Source: a virus
Length of the DNA: 32,022 bases
Strand: one strand, 5' to 3'
IMG/VR virus record: IMGVR_UViG_3300017783_000113
Coordinates: 1 to 32,022 of that record
Part shown: one piece after another, positions 22,085 to 32,022 of the stretch
Layout of the letters: each line of letters opens with the position of its first letter
How positions within the stretch are numbered: the first letter of the stretch is position 1
Notes under the pieces: generated by a model
What the model was told of the DNA's origin: nothing
Seen by the model: the letters and a program-made list of their open reading frames with translations, nothing else
Database searches by the model: none
Made by a program: the position numbers and the translations under genes

Positions 22085-25000
22085 ATGGCTCTAACTAGAG
22101 TTACTTCTGGTGGTATTGCACAAGGCGTCCAAATTAAATTTGATAGTGCTAATACACCAACAACCCCAGCATTTTCTTTTCAAGGTGATGAAAATACTGG
22201 TATATATCAAAGTGGTGCTGATGAACTGTCTATTTCAACAGGTGGTGTTCGTAGAGTAACATTTAAAGCTGATGGTAGTATCGAGACTGGTAATGGTACT
22301 GTTCTTGGTGGTACAAACCCAGATTTTGATAATGCACAAAATATTACGTTATATGTAAATCAGTCAGATCAGAACGCTACTGATGCAACATCAAATACTG
22401 GTGGTAATTTAAATAAACCATTTAAATCTATTGAAAGAGCACTTCTCGAAGCTGCTAAAAGGAGTTATAAAGCAGATCCGTCCCCAACAGCTGCTGGATC
22501 ATTTATAGCTGGAAAAACTTATATTGTTACATCATTATCCACAGGTGGTGGTGCAACAACAGATTTTATCTCAATTGGTGCTTCTAGTAATACTGTAGGT
22601 GTATCATTTATTGCAACTGGTACTGGTGCAGGTACTGGTACAGCAACTCTTAATAATGATAAATTTGAAGCATTTACTATTATGGTGCTTCCTGGTCAAT
22701 ACGAAGTTGATAACAGACCAGGACTTGATCTCTTCAACACAAACGTTTTAAACACTGCAGCTGTAGAAGATCCATCTGATGGTTTAGGTGCTAGAACTAT
22801 TGCAGACCTTCAGGATGGAGGTACGTGGAGATTTAACCCAAGAAATGGTGGTATTATTGTTCCTAGAGGAACATCTATTGTAGGTTATGACTTAAGAAAG
22901 ACAGTTATCAGACCAAAGTATGTTCCTGCACCTTTCTCGATTGATGGCAGTATTACTGGTGATAGTTATTCACTCCGTCAAATAGCACTTGATGGTGCTA
23001 TAATGATTGAAAGAAGTCGTGGATATATTGTTGAACAAGCTAGACTTGCTATGTCTGGTGGTTATAATACCGTTGGTCAAGGTGCTGGTAGTAACACAGC
23101 AGCTCAAAATGGATGGAATGGTTTAACTACTGCTCAAGAAGCTCTCTGTATTCGTGACATCGGATACTTTGTTGATGCATTGATCAAAGACTTGCGTGAA
23201 GGTGGTAACGAAAATACCTTTGTTAACGCTGAATCATATGTTGATGGAAATGGATATAGAAAGGAATTCCTTGATGGAGATGATGATAATTTAACTAATG
23301 AAATTGCTGCTACTAGACTTGCTTTTGCGGTTGCGACTAATGCTGCAAGACATATCACTAAGAGTAATAGTGATTCCTCTACATATTACAATACTATTTC
23401 AGGTGGTACTATTGCAACACCATCATTTACTCCAGGTGATGGATACGTATCAAATGGAAACTGTAATGATGTTGTAAATGCTGTTGCAGTTCTTGGTGCA
23501 ATTGCTGATGGTATTATTGCAAATCCAAATACTTACACTGCTACTAATGCAACTGGTATTCCTGTAATTGGTGGTGGTGCAACACCGATTACCATTCCTA
23601 TCAGAAAAACCCAAGGTGTATATGAACAAACATCTATCTTTAAGGTAACTGGTGGTTGTTATTTCTGGCAGATGACATTTAAAGATGCTGTTGGACAACC
23701 TTATGAGAGCACTTCTTACACTAATGGTATTCCAACACACACCAAAGCTTCTAATTCAACTTATTCCCACCATAGAGTAGTTGCATTCACATATGCTGAC
23801 CAAAGAAATACTGATGGTGAACTTAATCAGTATTACGGAAAAATTGATGCGTGGCAAGGAAGAACCCCTCCTGCGGATGTTCTTGACGTAAGAACAGAAG
23901 AATTCCAAATTGTTGGTGACAGAAGTAAGAATTACACGATTGATACTGTAAATTCTTGTTCTCCATATATCTTTAACTGTTCACTACGTTCTGTCTTTGG
24001 TATGTGCGGTATGCACACCAATGGTAGTAAAGTTGCTGAAAACAGCTTTAAATCTATGGTTGTTGCCCAATTTACGGGTATTTCACTACAAAAAGATAGA
24101 GATGTATTCATTCAACCTAAAGATGCACAAGGTGACAATGATGATTCGGATTATAATGATGATAATCCAGCAACAGATCAACAACCTCCAATTTTTGCGG
24201 ATCCAGACGGACAATATAAGAGTGATTGTAGACACTTCCACATTAAGGCGTCAAACGGTGGATTTATTCAGGTAGTTTCCGTTTTCGCTGTTGGTTATGC
24301 GGATCAATTCCTTGCCGAGTCTGGTGGTGATATGTCGATCACCAACTCTAACTCTAACTTCGGTCAACTATCACTAAGAGCAAAAGGATCACAGTTTAGA
24401 TCATTCAAACCATCTGCTCAAGGAAGAATTACTGCACTTATTCCACCTAGAGGTATTAGTAACAAATCTGTTGATAACAGTTTCTATAGTATTGATGCAT
24501 TGAGCACATGGGCGCAGGAAAATCTTTCTGCTGACTCCGGAGATGATTTTACAGAAGAATTAAAGAGTAAACTTTCTAACTTCAAAGCAGTTGGTGGATT
24601 TAAACTATATCTTCAGACTGGTGCAGATTCAGAAGCTAATATTCCAGAACTAGTCGTAACTAGTTACGATCATGACACTGACCAAATGGTAACTAAGAGA
24701 TTCTTGACTTATGGATCTCAAGGAGAATTTGCTTTATTCAGAGATTTTTATGAAAATGATGGTTTAACTCCAACTGCACAAAGAAAGTTAAAACTAATAT
24801 TAGAAACTTCTGAGGGACAAACTGGTTCTGGTGATAGTGGTACAACTTTTAATATCTCACTTAATACAAGTTATGATAGTAACGCTGATAGTTATGCTGA
24901 TGAACAACATAATAGTGAAAGACAAGGTTATTATTGGAACCCTAATGCAGGTGCAATTTACATAAAATTAAATAATGATACTGCTACAAATTCTTTCCTA

Positions 25001-28000
25001 GACGGATTTATTTTTGCTTCTGATTCAGAACAAACATTCACATTTGAGACCATATTTGATTCAAATACTGGTGCAACAACTACACAATTAGTTAGTGGTA
25101 CAAAAGATACTCTAAGATATAGACAAGGTTTCCCATCTAACTTACTTACGTCTAAGTATTTTGATGATAGAGATTCTTCGCCGGAGGATTTATTGTGGAG
25201 AGTAGAATACACCATTCCTAAGTATCTAGCATCTGGTGTAAATCCAAAACCACCAGAAAAGAGATTTATTATCAAGGGAACCAGACCAGCTAATGGTGAG
25301 GATAACGTTCCATATACTGATTATAGGTTTATGATTTGGGATGTTCAAGAAGTTCAAGCATGGGAGAATAATTCAAAAGATGGTATCTACTATCTAACAA
25401 TTGTTAGAGCAGACGTTAACAAGTTTGTTGACGTATTTAATAGTAGTAATGAAGTTGGTAAAATTACTAGAAGACCTCTTGGTATTACCGCTGGTCAAGA
25501 TTTTGATTGCGAGAATATTGAATCCCTCAACTTGTTTGATAAAGAAACCAAGTTGATGACAAACGTCAACTATCTATATCCATCCGTAAACCAAGAAGCT
25601 CCTATTTACGACACAAGAACTATTTGGAACCCACCACAAGCTGACTCTAGAGTCATGACTGAATCATTGGGAATTAGTGGCGAAGGTAGAAGAATTAAAG
25701 ATATTTCTGTTCCAAACTTTAAGAGATTTCATGCTACTGCATCAAATTCACCATTTAAAGATATTCCTGCATTGCAATCGGTAACTGCAGAAACTGTACA
25801 TAGACTTGTACAAGCTCTTGACTTAAGATATATTACTGATACCGGATCATCTACAACAAGATCAACTGATAGAGTCTTTATTGCTCCTGTAACAAATTGG
25901 GATGCTAGACCTTCTCAATCTGGACTTGGTTACACTACTACTTCTAGTGATTTGTATCCAACAAATAGTAGATTTGGTTTCTCCGAAACCGTTCCTACTG
26001 GTACTCGGGCCGGCGGCGATGATTTTGTTATATTTAATAATTTTGGTATTGCTAAAGAATCCTTAGACAGAAGAATTATTGTTTGTTCTGAATCTGCTGA
26101 AGGTGTTGCATCTGGTGGTAATATTACATCTGCTGTTCTACAAAACAGTTCTTCTGCTAACCCAACTGGTTTAACATTTGCTCCTGTAATTCCTCTTTAT
26201 AGACCATCAATTCTACGTGCGTCTTCACATACCTGGGAATATATTGGTCTTGGTTCTGGTAACTACTCGACTGGATTCCCCAACCTTCAGACAAGAGTTC
26301 TCAAAATATTTGAACAGTTTATTGCACAGGGATACGAAAACGCTGGTGGTTTCGTTGCATCATCTGGTACTAACTCTGCTGGTGATTTCTATATTGGTAA
26401 CCAGGTTATCCAAGCAGGTGGTACAAGTACAGTCACTCTAAACGTACCTAAAGTTCGTAAATCATCTGAATCAAACTTTGTTGACGTTGAAAATATTGAA
26501 AACAGAATTTCCAACGCAGTTATTAATATTACTACTGTTGGTAGGGCAACCGCTCAACAAAATGCATTAAAGGATCTAACTAACTTCTTTAACATTCAAA
26601 AACTTACTGTTAGTGATACAGCAAACATTACCAATCTAATTGTAGATAGGTTCTTTATTAACAGATCCGAAATTAATAATGCTGCTTTCTTCCCAGAAGG
26701 TAATACTAGTGCATATGGTTTCGTTAAGGGTGCAAAACCAGAAAAAACCGGTTTCATCTCAACAGACACTAACGATAAATTATATGTATCTCCTAAGTAT
26801 CTCGATGCATGGAGAGTTAAGAGACAACTTATTTCTGCTGCCGCAGTTACGTTGGATAACAATAGAGTTTACATCCAACCTTATCTACAGTCTGCCACTC
26901 AGGGTTATGTATCTACATCACCAGGAAGTGGTCAACCAGCAATTTTTACATCAACTGCTTTAACTTATAGTAGTACACAGGTTAATGGTTCTAATGCCGC
27001 AACATCAAGTGCTGATCTAATAAAACTCAATGTAGTTGAAACTGCTGGTCTTGCATCATTCGGTAAGGTCGATGTTTCTATGTCATTGACTGGTATTGGT
27101 ATTGAGGATTATTATATATCTGGCGGTAATAAAATTTATCTAAATGCCAAGGTAAATATTCCCTTATCTTATGAGTCTGTTGACTATACGACAAATGAAA
27201 TTGTCCTTTCAAAAGTACAAAATGGTATACCCATTATTGATTATCTTGAAAGTTATCTTAAAGGAACTCACAAATCGTTAATTAAAAATTATCCACCGAT
27301 TACAGCATCTGGTGCAGCCGGTATTAATGCATCTGAGAATGACGTTAAGTTCTTAAAAGCAAAATTACATGCTGACTTTAACGCATCAACTGCTGGCGGA
27401 GGTTCTTCTACAATCGATCCAAATACCGTTGGAACATACGCTACTATTCAGGTTTCTATCGCATCTCAAGCAGAATATGACGCTTGGCCAGACAGAGGTT
27501 CTATCTCACTAAGAGAATATGAAAAGGGTGGCACATATTACATTTCATCTTATAAGTATTACAAGACAGGATTTACTTTTACTGATGACAGCAACCCTGC
27601 TAATGATTATGGAACTTTCGTATTATTTGATAACTATGGTGCTGCATCTAACAATGCAGGTTTAGGACACACATTCGAAGCATCATACAACAACAAATAT
27701 CCAGGTATAGATTCTAAGAACGTATTCTTTACTGGTTGCGATAGTTTAGTATTTGATTCTGATAGATGGACATCTGAATCTCCATTCATTCCACCTCTGG
27801 ATCCAACTAAGGGTGTTGTTGAAGAGGTTAATATTGAAGATGCTATTCTTTATAGAGTTCCAGAGAAGAAACTTCCTATTGCTATAGAGTTAGATGAGGA
27901 TTATTTCGATAGAAATCTTCCAAACCCATACAGCTCAAAAGCACTTGGTGTCAACATTCAGGAAAGAAATGAAGTTAAGAGATTTAGTCCCCTATTCTCG

Positions 28001-31000
28001 TTTAGTCAGTGTAGACAATGGGCAGAACAATCTGGTTTCAATTCTAGTGATGAGTTAGAAATGTTAATGAAACCTGGTTATTATAAAATGGATGGATCTG
28101 CATTCCCATGCTCTGTTAAAATTAATGGAACTGGTATTTCTAAATCATCGGTTTTTGCAGGTAAAGAACAAACCAGAACTTCTGCTGGAAGAATGGGTGG
28201 ATATCTTGAAGATACAGTGAAGAGAGGAGATAGTGTATATCTCTATCGTACATTAGGTTTCACTAAGCAATATGGTGTTGGTAATGATGCAATTGCTAGT
28301 AGTATTTCAGGTGGATTGAGTGCTGATGGATCATTTAATTTGTCAAATGTTCACTTATTAGGTATTAATGAATCAATCACCAAAAATGAAATTCCTGATA
28401 GTGTGTTTAGTGATGACAATAATACTCAAAATGCACGAAGAGTTGTAAGAAATGCATACTTCACAAAAGGTGCTATTAAATCATCAACCAATACGTCTGG
28501 ATCTGGTCTCACACCAGCAATTATTAATGCTAATATAGGAAACACTATAAACACATCAGGTGTCGATGGTGCAATCGAAATAATTATGAGACAAGATGGT
28601 GGTGGTGCATCTGGTCATGGTTGTGAAGCACATCCAGTTATTAATAGTGGAAATATTATTCAACATGATCCTACCGCTGTTCAAATTGACGCCAATAATG
28701 CATCTTTCTTTGAATTAAATAATGCTGATTTTACTAATTGCAGATACTTCTCTATTAGAATTAAAGCATCTGATTATGCTACTGATGCTAATTCTAAATT
28801 AAAATTTGATCGTATGAGAAAATATATTATTCCCGGTACAACTATGTACTACATGGGTACTGACTCTCTAACAGACAATCAGGTTGCTGATTCTAAAGTT
28901 ATAGTACTATCAGACGTAGCAGCAACATCTAATATAACTACTTCTACTAAAGTTCTAAGTGTAAGGAAAGTAAATCCTTCTGTAAACTTAGATTTTGATG
29001 CTACTTCAACTGAATCTATCGAAGTATTAGTTTCTGTATACAGAAGTCCTGGTGGTCAAACAAATGGAAATTCAAGTTCATATACTAACGATACTGAAGA
29101 TTTGGACACAGGAACTTGGGCATCTGGTAAGTTGAGAAAAATTGTATTTGTAAATGAAGATGGTGCAGAGTATTCTACTTTATTATATAATTGGGCTATA
29201 GAAACTAGAAGAGATTTCCTTCCAAAAGGATTTATGCATGAAGGTGGATATCAGGGTCCTATCCTTAAGAAAACTGTTGCATCTGTATCTGGTAATGGTA
29301 GTAATAAAACTATTTCTCTTGATAGTATTAGAGATATTACTGTTGGTGACCGTGTTACATGGAGAGATGAAAATGGCACTGATCAGTTAAACAACTTTAG
29401 AGTTAATGCTATTAACGCAGGACTAAAAACTATTGAACTTTCTGATCCTGTACCTACTGGGGTTACTATTAGTACTGATAACTTTATATCTGTTACTAAA
29501 TTTGATATCTTTGGTGACGAAGTAACTAAATTTGATTCTCCTGAAATATATGGTATATTGAGAAGTGCTGAAGCTGATCAGTTAGTTCTAGTTATTGATA
29601 GAAATCCAAATAAAGAATATGACACTTCAATTTCCGCATATCCATATGCTTCTGGATCATTTGGACAACATCCAACACAATTGATTCAATTGAAGAATGA
29701 GTATGATTTCCCAGAAAAATCCAACAATACTAAGTATGGATCTTTAGAAGATGCTTCTCTTGCATTTAATAGAGTTAAAGCATCGTATCAAAGAATTAAT
29801 GGTATTGAAAATGATAGATTCTTATTCATTGACGTTGATCCTGCAGGATTTGCTACTTTAGCTAATACTGAAGGTAGTGCAACTCCAGACCAAGTAGATA
29901 TTACTGGTAGTTACTTAGAAAACGCTGGTATTCACCAAGATATCTTAACTGGATTTGCAAACTTTAATCAACAGTCAATTGCTAATGGCGGTGCATTTGG
30001 TAAAGGATTTGTTCAAACAACAACTGCTTCAGTAAATACAACTGGTCTATCTTATGCAAATGCTAGAAGTGCTTTAGAGACTGCTATATCAAATGCTATT
30101 GGTAGTATGATTACCAGTACCAGAAACTATAATAGTAGATTAAGAGTTTTAGTGTCCGGTACAAGTGTTGGTAATTGGAGATTCTATGCAAGAATTAATA
30201 CTAATCCAAATAGTGGTACCTATAAATTAGGTGAAATTACAGAAATCAAGTGTTACAGTACTAATAGTGGTTCTCCTACTGTTGTTAACAGTACTTTAAC
30301 TCTTGATGTTGTTGATGGTAGAGGATATGTTATTTCACAATCTGGAAGAACTGTTTCTACATCTTCTACAATTGGTTCTATTAGTTCCAGTGATTTTACA
30401 GCTGTTGCTAAAGCAAACTTACTTGCTGCTGCAAAGCTTAATATTAGTGAAACTCCCGGTCAAGATGATACTACTGAACTAGGTTCTCCATATTTAGAAT
30501 CTGTTCTTTATGATGGTGTATACACTGATGACCCAATTATTGAAAGTGCCAGAGGTAAGAAAATATTCAACTCCTGGCCTAAGAGTTATAGAACCCTAAG
30601 AAGAAGATTCCCTCTCGCTGGTATGCCTGTAAATGGTAATTATCAGTCTTCAATGATTTCTGTTAATTCTCTCCCAGGTTCTGGTTTTACATTAAATCTA
30701 ACTGGAGTAACTATTGGTGCTCAATCTCCCGCTGACTCTTCTGCAAATACATTTGGTGGTGGATATAGAGGTGGTTTGATCAAGTGTAGAGGTGCTCAGT
30801 TAACACTTAAGGGAACAAGGTTTAGAGGTAATTTATCTCTTGACTGGATGGGAATTGCTACTATTGGTGATGCTCGAGCAAAAGATTCGGGTAATGGATC
30901 ATTCGTTGCAGGACACTCCATTGAAATGTTCCAGATGGAAGATCAAAATTCTTTTGCTTCTATTGGTGGTTCAGCACCAGCAAAAGAAATCAGAACATCT

Positions 31001-32022
31001 AACTTGGATGAAGAGTTTAGACAGTTAACAGAATTTGATCCAGTATCTAATGTTTACTTAGAACCTGGTAAAGATCCTTATGGTAGATTGTCTGATGGTG
31101 ATGCAAGAACATTCCCACTTTCTACGAGACAAGCTGTTAGAAGATTTAACAAGTCTAGTGCTCCTGTAACTCCATGGACTGGTGAAAGTCCTATTGGTGC
31201 TGGTGATTTATTGACAAAAGTTGCATTGTTTGAAAGATATCAAGCACCATTTGGTATTGTATATGATGCACCTAGTGCAGATCCTGTAAATCCAGGTTTA
31301 GTTACTGGACACATTCCAGTAAGTATAAATGGTACAACTAGTAATGCTTCTGGTGTTATGTTGAGATGGAGAGATACTAGTGCTGCTGTAACATATACAG
31401 TTACTAGTGGAGAAAACCTTTCACTTCCTACAAGAACATTAGGTTTCTTTGTTGCTGATGATGTTTCTGGTCAAGACATTCCATCAAACATCTTCTTTGG
31501 TAAAAATGCAACTGGTATAGTTAAAGCGGAAGTATCTGGTGCTACTACTACAACTTTCGTCGAAAGTACTTATGCCCTTGTAAAATCAACCTCATTATCA
31601 TCTAAAAAGTATGATATTACCACAGCTGGTGTTATTACAGAGTCGATATCTGGTAAGTATCTCTTTATTCAAGTAACATTTGATAGGAACAATGCATTTG
31701 ATCCTCTAGGGACAGGATCATCCGGAACTGCAATAAATGTAAATACTGATTATCTAAATGCTAAGAGATATAATTATGTTTCTACCGTAACTTCCAGATA
31801 TTCTAAGTCTACGCAAAACAATTTTGCTAAACTTATTGTAGAACAATCAGATGATAACACAGTATATTCACAACCAGCAAACTATGCGATTGATGGTGAA
31901 AATAATACTTGTAGTGTTGGTTATGATAATTTTACAACTGTAGATGCTAATGAGTTATTCTTAGTTAACACAACTAATAGTAATTATGTAGCAGCAGATG
32001 CTGGTAGAGTTCTTATTACAAC
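22085..32022 (+). CDS. Giant virion or tail-fibre-type protein (partial, runs off the window)
   Basis: ATG 22085, preceded by GGAG, opens a frame that I read without a stop to the window edge: 3,312 codons and still open. The start MALTRVTSGGIAQGVQIKF and the GDENTGIYQSGADELSI motif are typical of marine phage fibre and structural proteins. LYVNQSDQNATDATSNTGG with NKPFKSIERAL looks like the entry of a pectate-lyase-type beta-helix, and GGIIVPRGTSIVGYDLR continues it. A Cys-containing helical insert follows (ALCIRDIGYFVDALIKDL). The rest is Gly/Ser/Thr/Asn-rich beta-repeat sequence with further beta-helix-like stretches. It likely forms a long fibre or appendage for host recognition. No enzyme motif was recognised. 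Confidence 0.85.
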   Translation, partial: MALTRVTSGGIAQGVQIKFDSANTPTTPAFSFQGDENTGIYQSGADELSISTGGVRRVTFKADGSIETGNGTVLGGTNPDFDNAQNITLYVNQSDQNATDATSNTGGNLNKPFKSIERALLEAAKRSYKADPSPTAAGSFIAGKTYIVTSLSTGGGATTDFISIGASSNTVGVSFIATGTGAGTGTATLNNDKFEAFTIMVLPGQYEVDNRPGLDLFNTNVLNTAAVEDPSDGLGARTIADLQDGGTWRFNPRNGGIIVPRGTSIVGYDLRKTVIRPKYVPAPFSIDGSITGDSYSLRQIALDGAIMIERSRGYIVEQARLAMSGGYNTVGQGAGSNTAAQNGWNGLTTAQEALCIRDIGYFVDALIKDLREGGNENTFVNAESYVDGNGYRKEFLDGDDDNLTNEIAATRLAFAVATNAARHITKSNSDSSTYYNTISGGTIATPSFTPGDGYVSNGNCNDVVNAVAVLGAIADGIIANPNTYTATNATGIPVIGGGATPITIPIRKTQGVYEQTSIFKVTGGCYFWQMTFKDAVGQPYESTSYTNGIPTHTKASNSTYSHHRVVAFTYADQRNTDGELNQYYGKIDAWQGRTPPADVLDVRTEEFQIVGDRSKNYTIDTVNSCSPYIFNCSLRSVFGMCGMHTNGSKVAENSFKSMVVAQFTGISLQKDRDVFIQPKDAQGDNDDSDYNDDNPATDQQPPIFADPDGQYKSDCRHFHIKASNGGFIQVVSVFAVGYADQFLAESGGDMSITNSNSNFGQLSLRAKGSQFRSFKPSAQGRITALIPPRGISNKSVDNSFYSIDALSTWAQENLSADSGDDFTEELKSKLSNFKAVGGFKLYLQTGADSEANIPELVVTSYDHDTDQMVTKRFLTYGSQGEFALFRDFYENDGLTPTAQRKLKLILETSEGQTGSGDSGTTFNISLNTSYDSNADSYADEQHNSERQGYYWNPNAGAIYIKLNNDTATNSFLDGFIFASDSEQTFTFETIFDSNTGATTTQLVSGTKDTLRYRQGFPSNLLTSKYFDDRDSSPEDLLWRVEYTIPKYLASGVNPKPPEKRFIIKGTRPANGEDNVPYTDYRFMIWDVQEVQAWENNSKDGIYYLTIVRADVNKFVDVFNSSNEVGKITRRPLGITAGQDFDCENIESLNLFDKETKLMTNVNYLYPSVNQEAPIYDTRTIWNPPQADSRVMTESLGISGEGRRIKDISVPNFKRFHATASNSPFKDIPALQSVTAETVHRLVQALDLRYITDTGSSTTRSTDRVFIAPVTNWDARPSQSGLGYTTTSSDLYPTNSRFGFSETVPTGTRAGGDDFVIFNNFGIAKESLDRRIIVCSESAEGVASGGNITSAVLQNSSSANPTGLTFAPVIPLYRPSILRASSHTWEYIGLGSGNYSTGFPNLQTRVLKIFEQFIAQGYENAGGFVASSGTNSAGDFYIGNQVIQAGGTSTVTLNVPKVRKSSESNFVDVENIENRISNAVINITTVGRATAQQNALKDLTNFFNIQKLTVSDTANITNLIVDRFFINRSEINNAAFFPEGNTSAYGFVKGAKPEKTGFISTDTNDKLYVSPKYLDAWRVKRQLISAAAVTLDNNRVYIQPYLQSATQGYVSTSPGSGQPAIFTSTALTYSSTQVNGSNAATSSADLIKLNVVETAGLASFGKVDVSMSLTGIGIEDYYISGGNKIYLNAKVNIPLSYESVDYTTNEIVLSKVQNGIPIIDYLESYLKGTHKSLIKNYPPITASGAAGINASENDVKFLKAKLHADFNASTAGGGSSTIDPNTVGTYATIQVSIASQAEYDAWPDRGSISLREYEKGGTYYISSYKYYKTGFTFTDDSNPANDYGTFVLFDNYGAASNNAGLGHTFEASYNNKYPGIDSKNVFFTGCDSLVFDSDRWTSESPFIPPLDPTKGVVEEVNIEDAILYRVPEKKLPIAIELDEDYFDRNLPNPYSSKALGVNIQERNEVKRFSPLFSFSQCRQWAEQSGFNSSDELEMLMKPGYYKMDGSAFPCSVKINGTGISKSSVFAGKEQTRTSAGRMGGYLEDTVKRGDSVYLYRTLGFTKQYGVGNDAIASSISGGLSADGSFNLSNVHLLGINESITKNEIPDSVFSDDNNTQNARRVVRNAYFTKGAIKSSTNTSGSGLTPAIINANIGNTINTSGVDGAIEIIMRQDGGGASGHGCEAHPVINSGNIIQHDPTAVQIDANNASFFELNNADFTNCRYFSIRIKASDYATDANSKLKFDRMRKYIIPGTTMYYMGTDSLTDNQVADSKVIVLSDVAATSNITTSTKVLSVRKVNPSVNLDFDATSTESIEVLVSVYRSPGGQTNGNSSSYTNDTEDLDTGTWASGKLRKIVFVNEDGAEYSTLLYNWAIETRRDFLPKGFMHEGGYQGPILKKTVASVSGNGSNKTISLDSIRDITVGDRVTWRDENGTDQLNNFRVNAINAGLKTIELSDPVPTGVTISTDNFISVTKFDIFGDEVTKFDSPEIYGILRSAEADQLVLVIDRNPNKEYDTSISAYPYASGSFGQHPTQLIQLKNEYDFPEKSNNTKYGSLEDASLAFNRVKASYQRINGIENDRFLFIDVDPAGFATLANTEGSATPDQVDITGSYLENAGIHQDILTGFANFNQQSIANGGAFGKGFVQTTTASVNTTGLSYANARSALETAISNAIGSMITSTRNYNSRLRVLVSGTSVGNWRFYARINTNPNSGTYKLGEITEIKCYSTNSGSPTVVNSTLTLDVVDGRGYVISQSGRTVSTSSTIGSISSSDFTAVAKANLLAAAKLNISETPGQDDTTELGSPYLESVLYDGVYTDDPIIESARGKKIFNSWPKSYRTLRRRFPLAGMPVNGNYQSSMISVNSLPGSGFTLNLTGVTIGAQSPADSSANTFGGGYRGGLIKCRGAQLTLKGTRFRGNLSLDWMGIATIGDARAKDSGNGSFVAGHSIEMFQMEDQNSFASIGGSAPAKEIRTSNLDEEFRQLTEFDPVSNVYLEPGKDPYGRLSDGDARTFPLSTRQAVRRFNKSSAPVTPWTGESPIGAGDLLTKVALFERYQAPFGIVYDAPSADPVNPGLVTGHIPVSINGTTSNASGVMLRWRDTSAAVTYTVTSGENLSLPTRTLGFFVADDVSGQDIPSNIFFGKNATGIVKAEVSGATTTTFVESTYALVKSTSLSSKKYDITTAGVITESISGKYLFIQVTFDRNNAFDPLGTGSSGTAINVNTDYLNAKRYNYVSTVTSRYSKSTQNNFAKLIVEQSDDNTVYSQPANYAIDGENNTCSVGYDNFTTVDANELFLVNTTNSNYVAADAGRVLIT

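Noticed and set aside
24958-25275. Minus-strand frame inside the giant gene
   Set aside because: Antisense shadow of the giant frame, without a motif or start signal.
22085-32022. CRISPR array or long tandem DNA repeats in the giant gene
   Set aside because: The repetition is at the level of Gly/Ser/Thr-rich protein composition; I see no regularly spaced identical DNA repeats.
1-32022. Insertion sequence, integrase or attachment site
   Set aside because: No transposase or recombinase motif or terminal inverted repeat was found; the tRNA has no partial copy nearby that would suggest integration.

Overview
The window is a stretch of a T4-like cyanomyovirus genome, that is, a contractile-tailed phage of marine Synechococcus or Prochlorococcus. 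Three things point there. The DNA is AT-rich and almost fully coding, with ATGA or one-base overlaps between genes. It carries T4 core genes in recognisable clusters (33-59-32, 53-48, 4, 54-like, 26, 27, 5). Mixed among them are genes typical of cyanophages: phoH, thyX, speD, glutaredoxin, a DUF1825-like gene and a CP12-like gene. I assigned functions by reading motifs and gene order; no database search was possible.

Layout. 1-1954: small genes, mostly hypothetical, with speD and a glutaredoxin. 2023-4340: hypothetical genes plus the flavin-dependent thymidylate synthase thyX. 4344-7964: phoH, a PD-(D/E)XK nuclease, then the T4-style 33 (late transcription co-activator), 59 (helicase loader), a DUF1825-like gene and 32 (single-strand DNA-binding protein). 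Gene 32 has its own sigma70 promoter and ends at a strong terminator. 7997-9719: genes 53 and 48 (baseplate) on the minus strand. 9753-21526: a plus-strand morphogenesis run of 4, an unknown gene, a 54-like gene, 26, two very long tape-measure-like proteins, 27, a CP12-like gene and 5. 21527-22084: a regulatory region with two near-consensus sigma70 promoters, one small ORF, a structured leader ending in a terminator, tRNA-Leu(UAA), and T4-type late promoters. 22085 to the window edge: one open frame of more than 3,300 codons, a giant virion or tail-fibre-type protein.

How the genes work together. Early and middle genes take over host metabolism (phoH, speD, glutaredoxin, thyX, CP12) and replicate DNA (59, 32, nuclease). 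Gp33 would then help switch on late genes from TATAAATA-type promoters, two of which share a 13-base core in front of gene 26 and the giant gene. The late genes build the baseplate hub and wedge, tail tube and fibres.

Most notable points: (1) a canonical -1 slippery heptamer at the end of gene 26 opens into a 61-codon extension directly upstream of tape-measure-like genes, as in the lambda G/GT-H arrangement; (2) two tandem paralogous tape-measure-like proteins have different C-terminal domains, one a tail lysozyme, while gp5 has a hydrophobic helical block where T4 gp5 carries its lysozyme; (3) a CP12-like gene sits between two baseplate hub genes; (4) a possible attenuator or small RNA lies before the tRNA; (5) an inverted repeat could hide the ribosome-binding site of the giant gene in long transcripts only; (6) three sigma70 promoters have a -35 box that contains the stop codon of the preceding gene.
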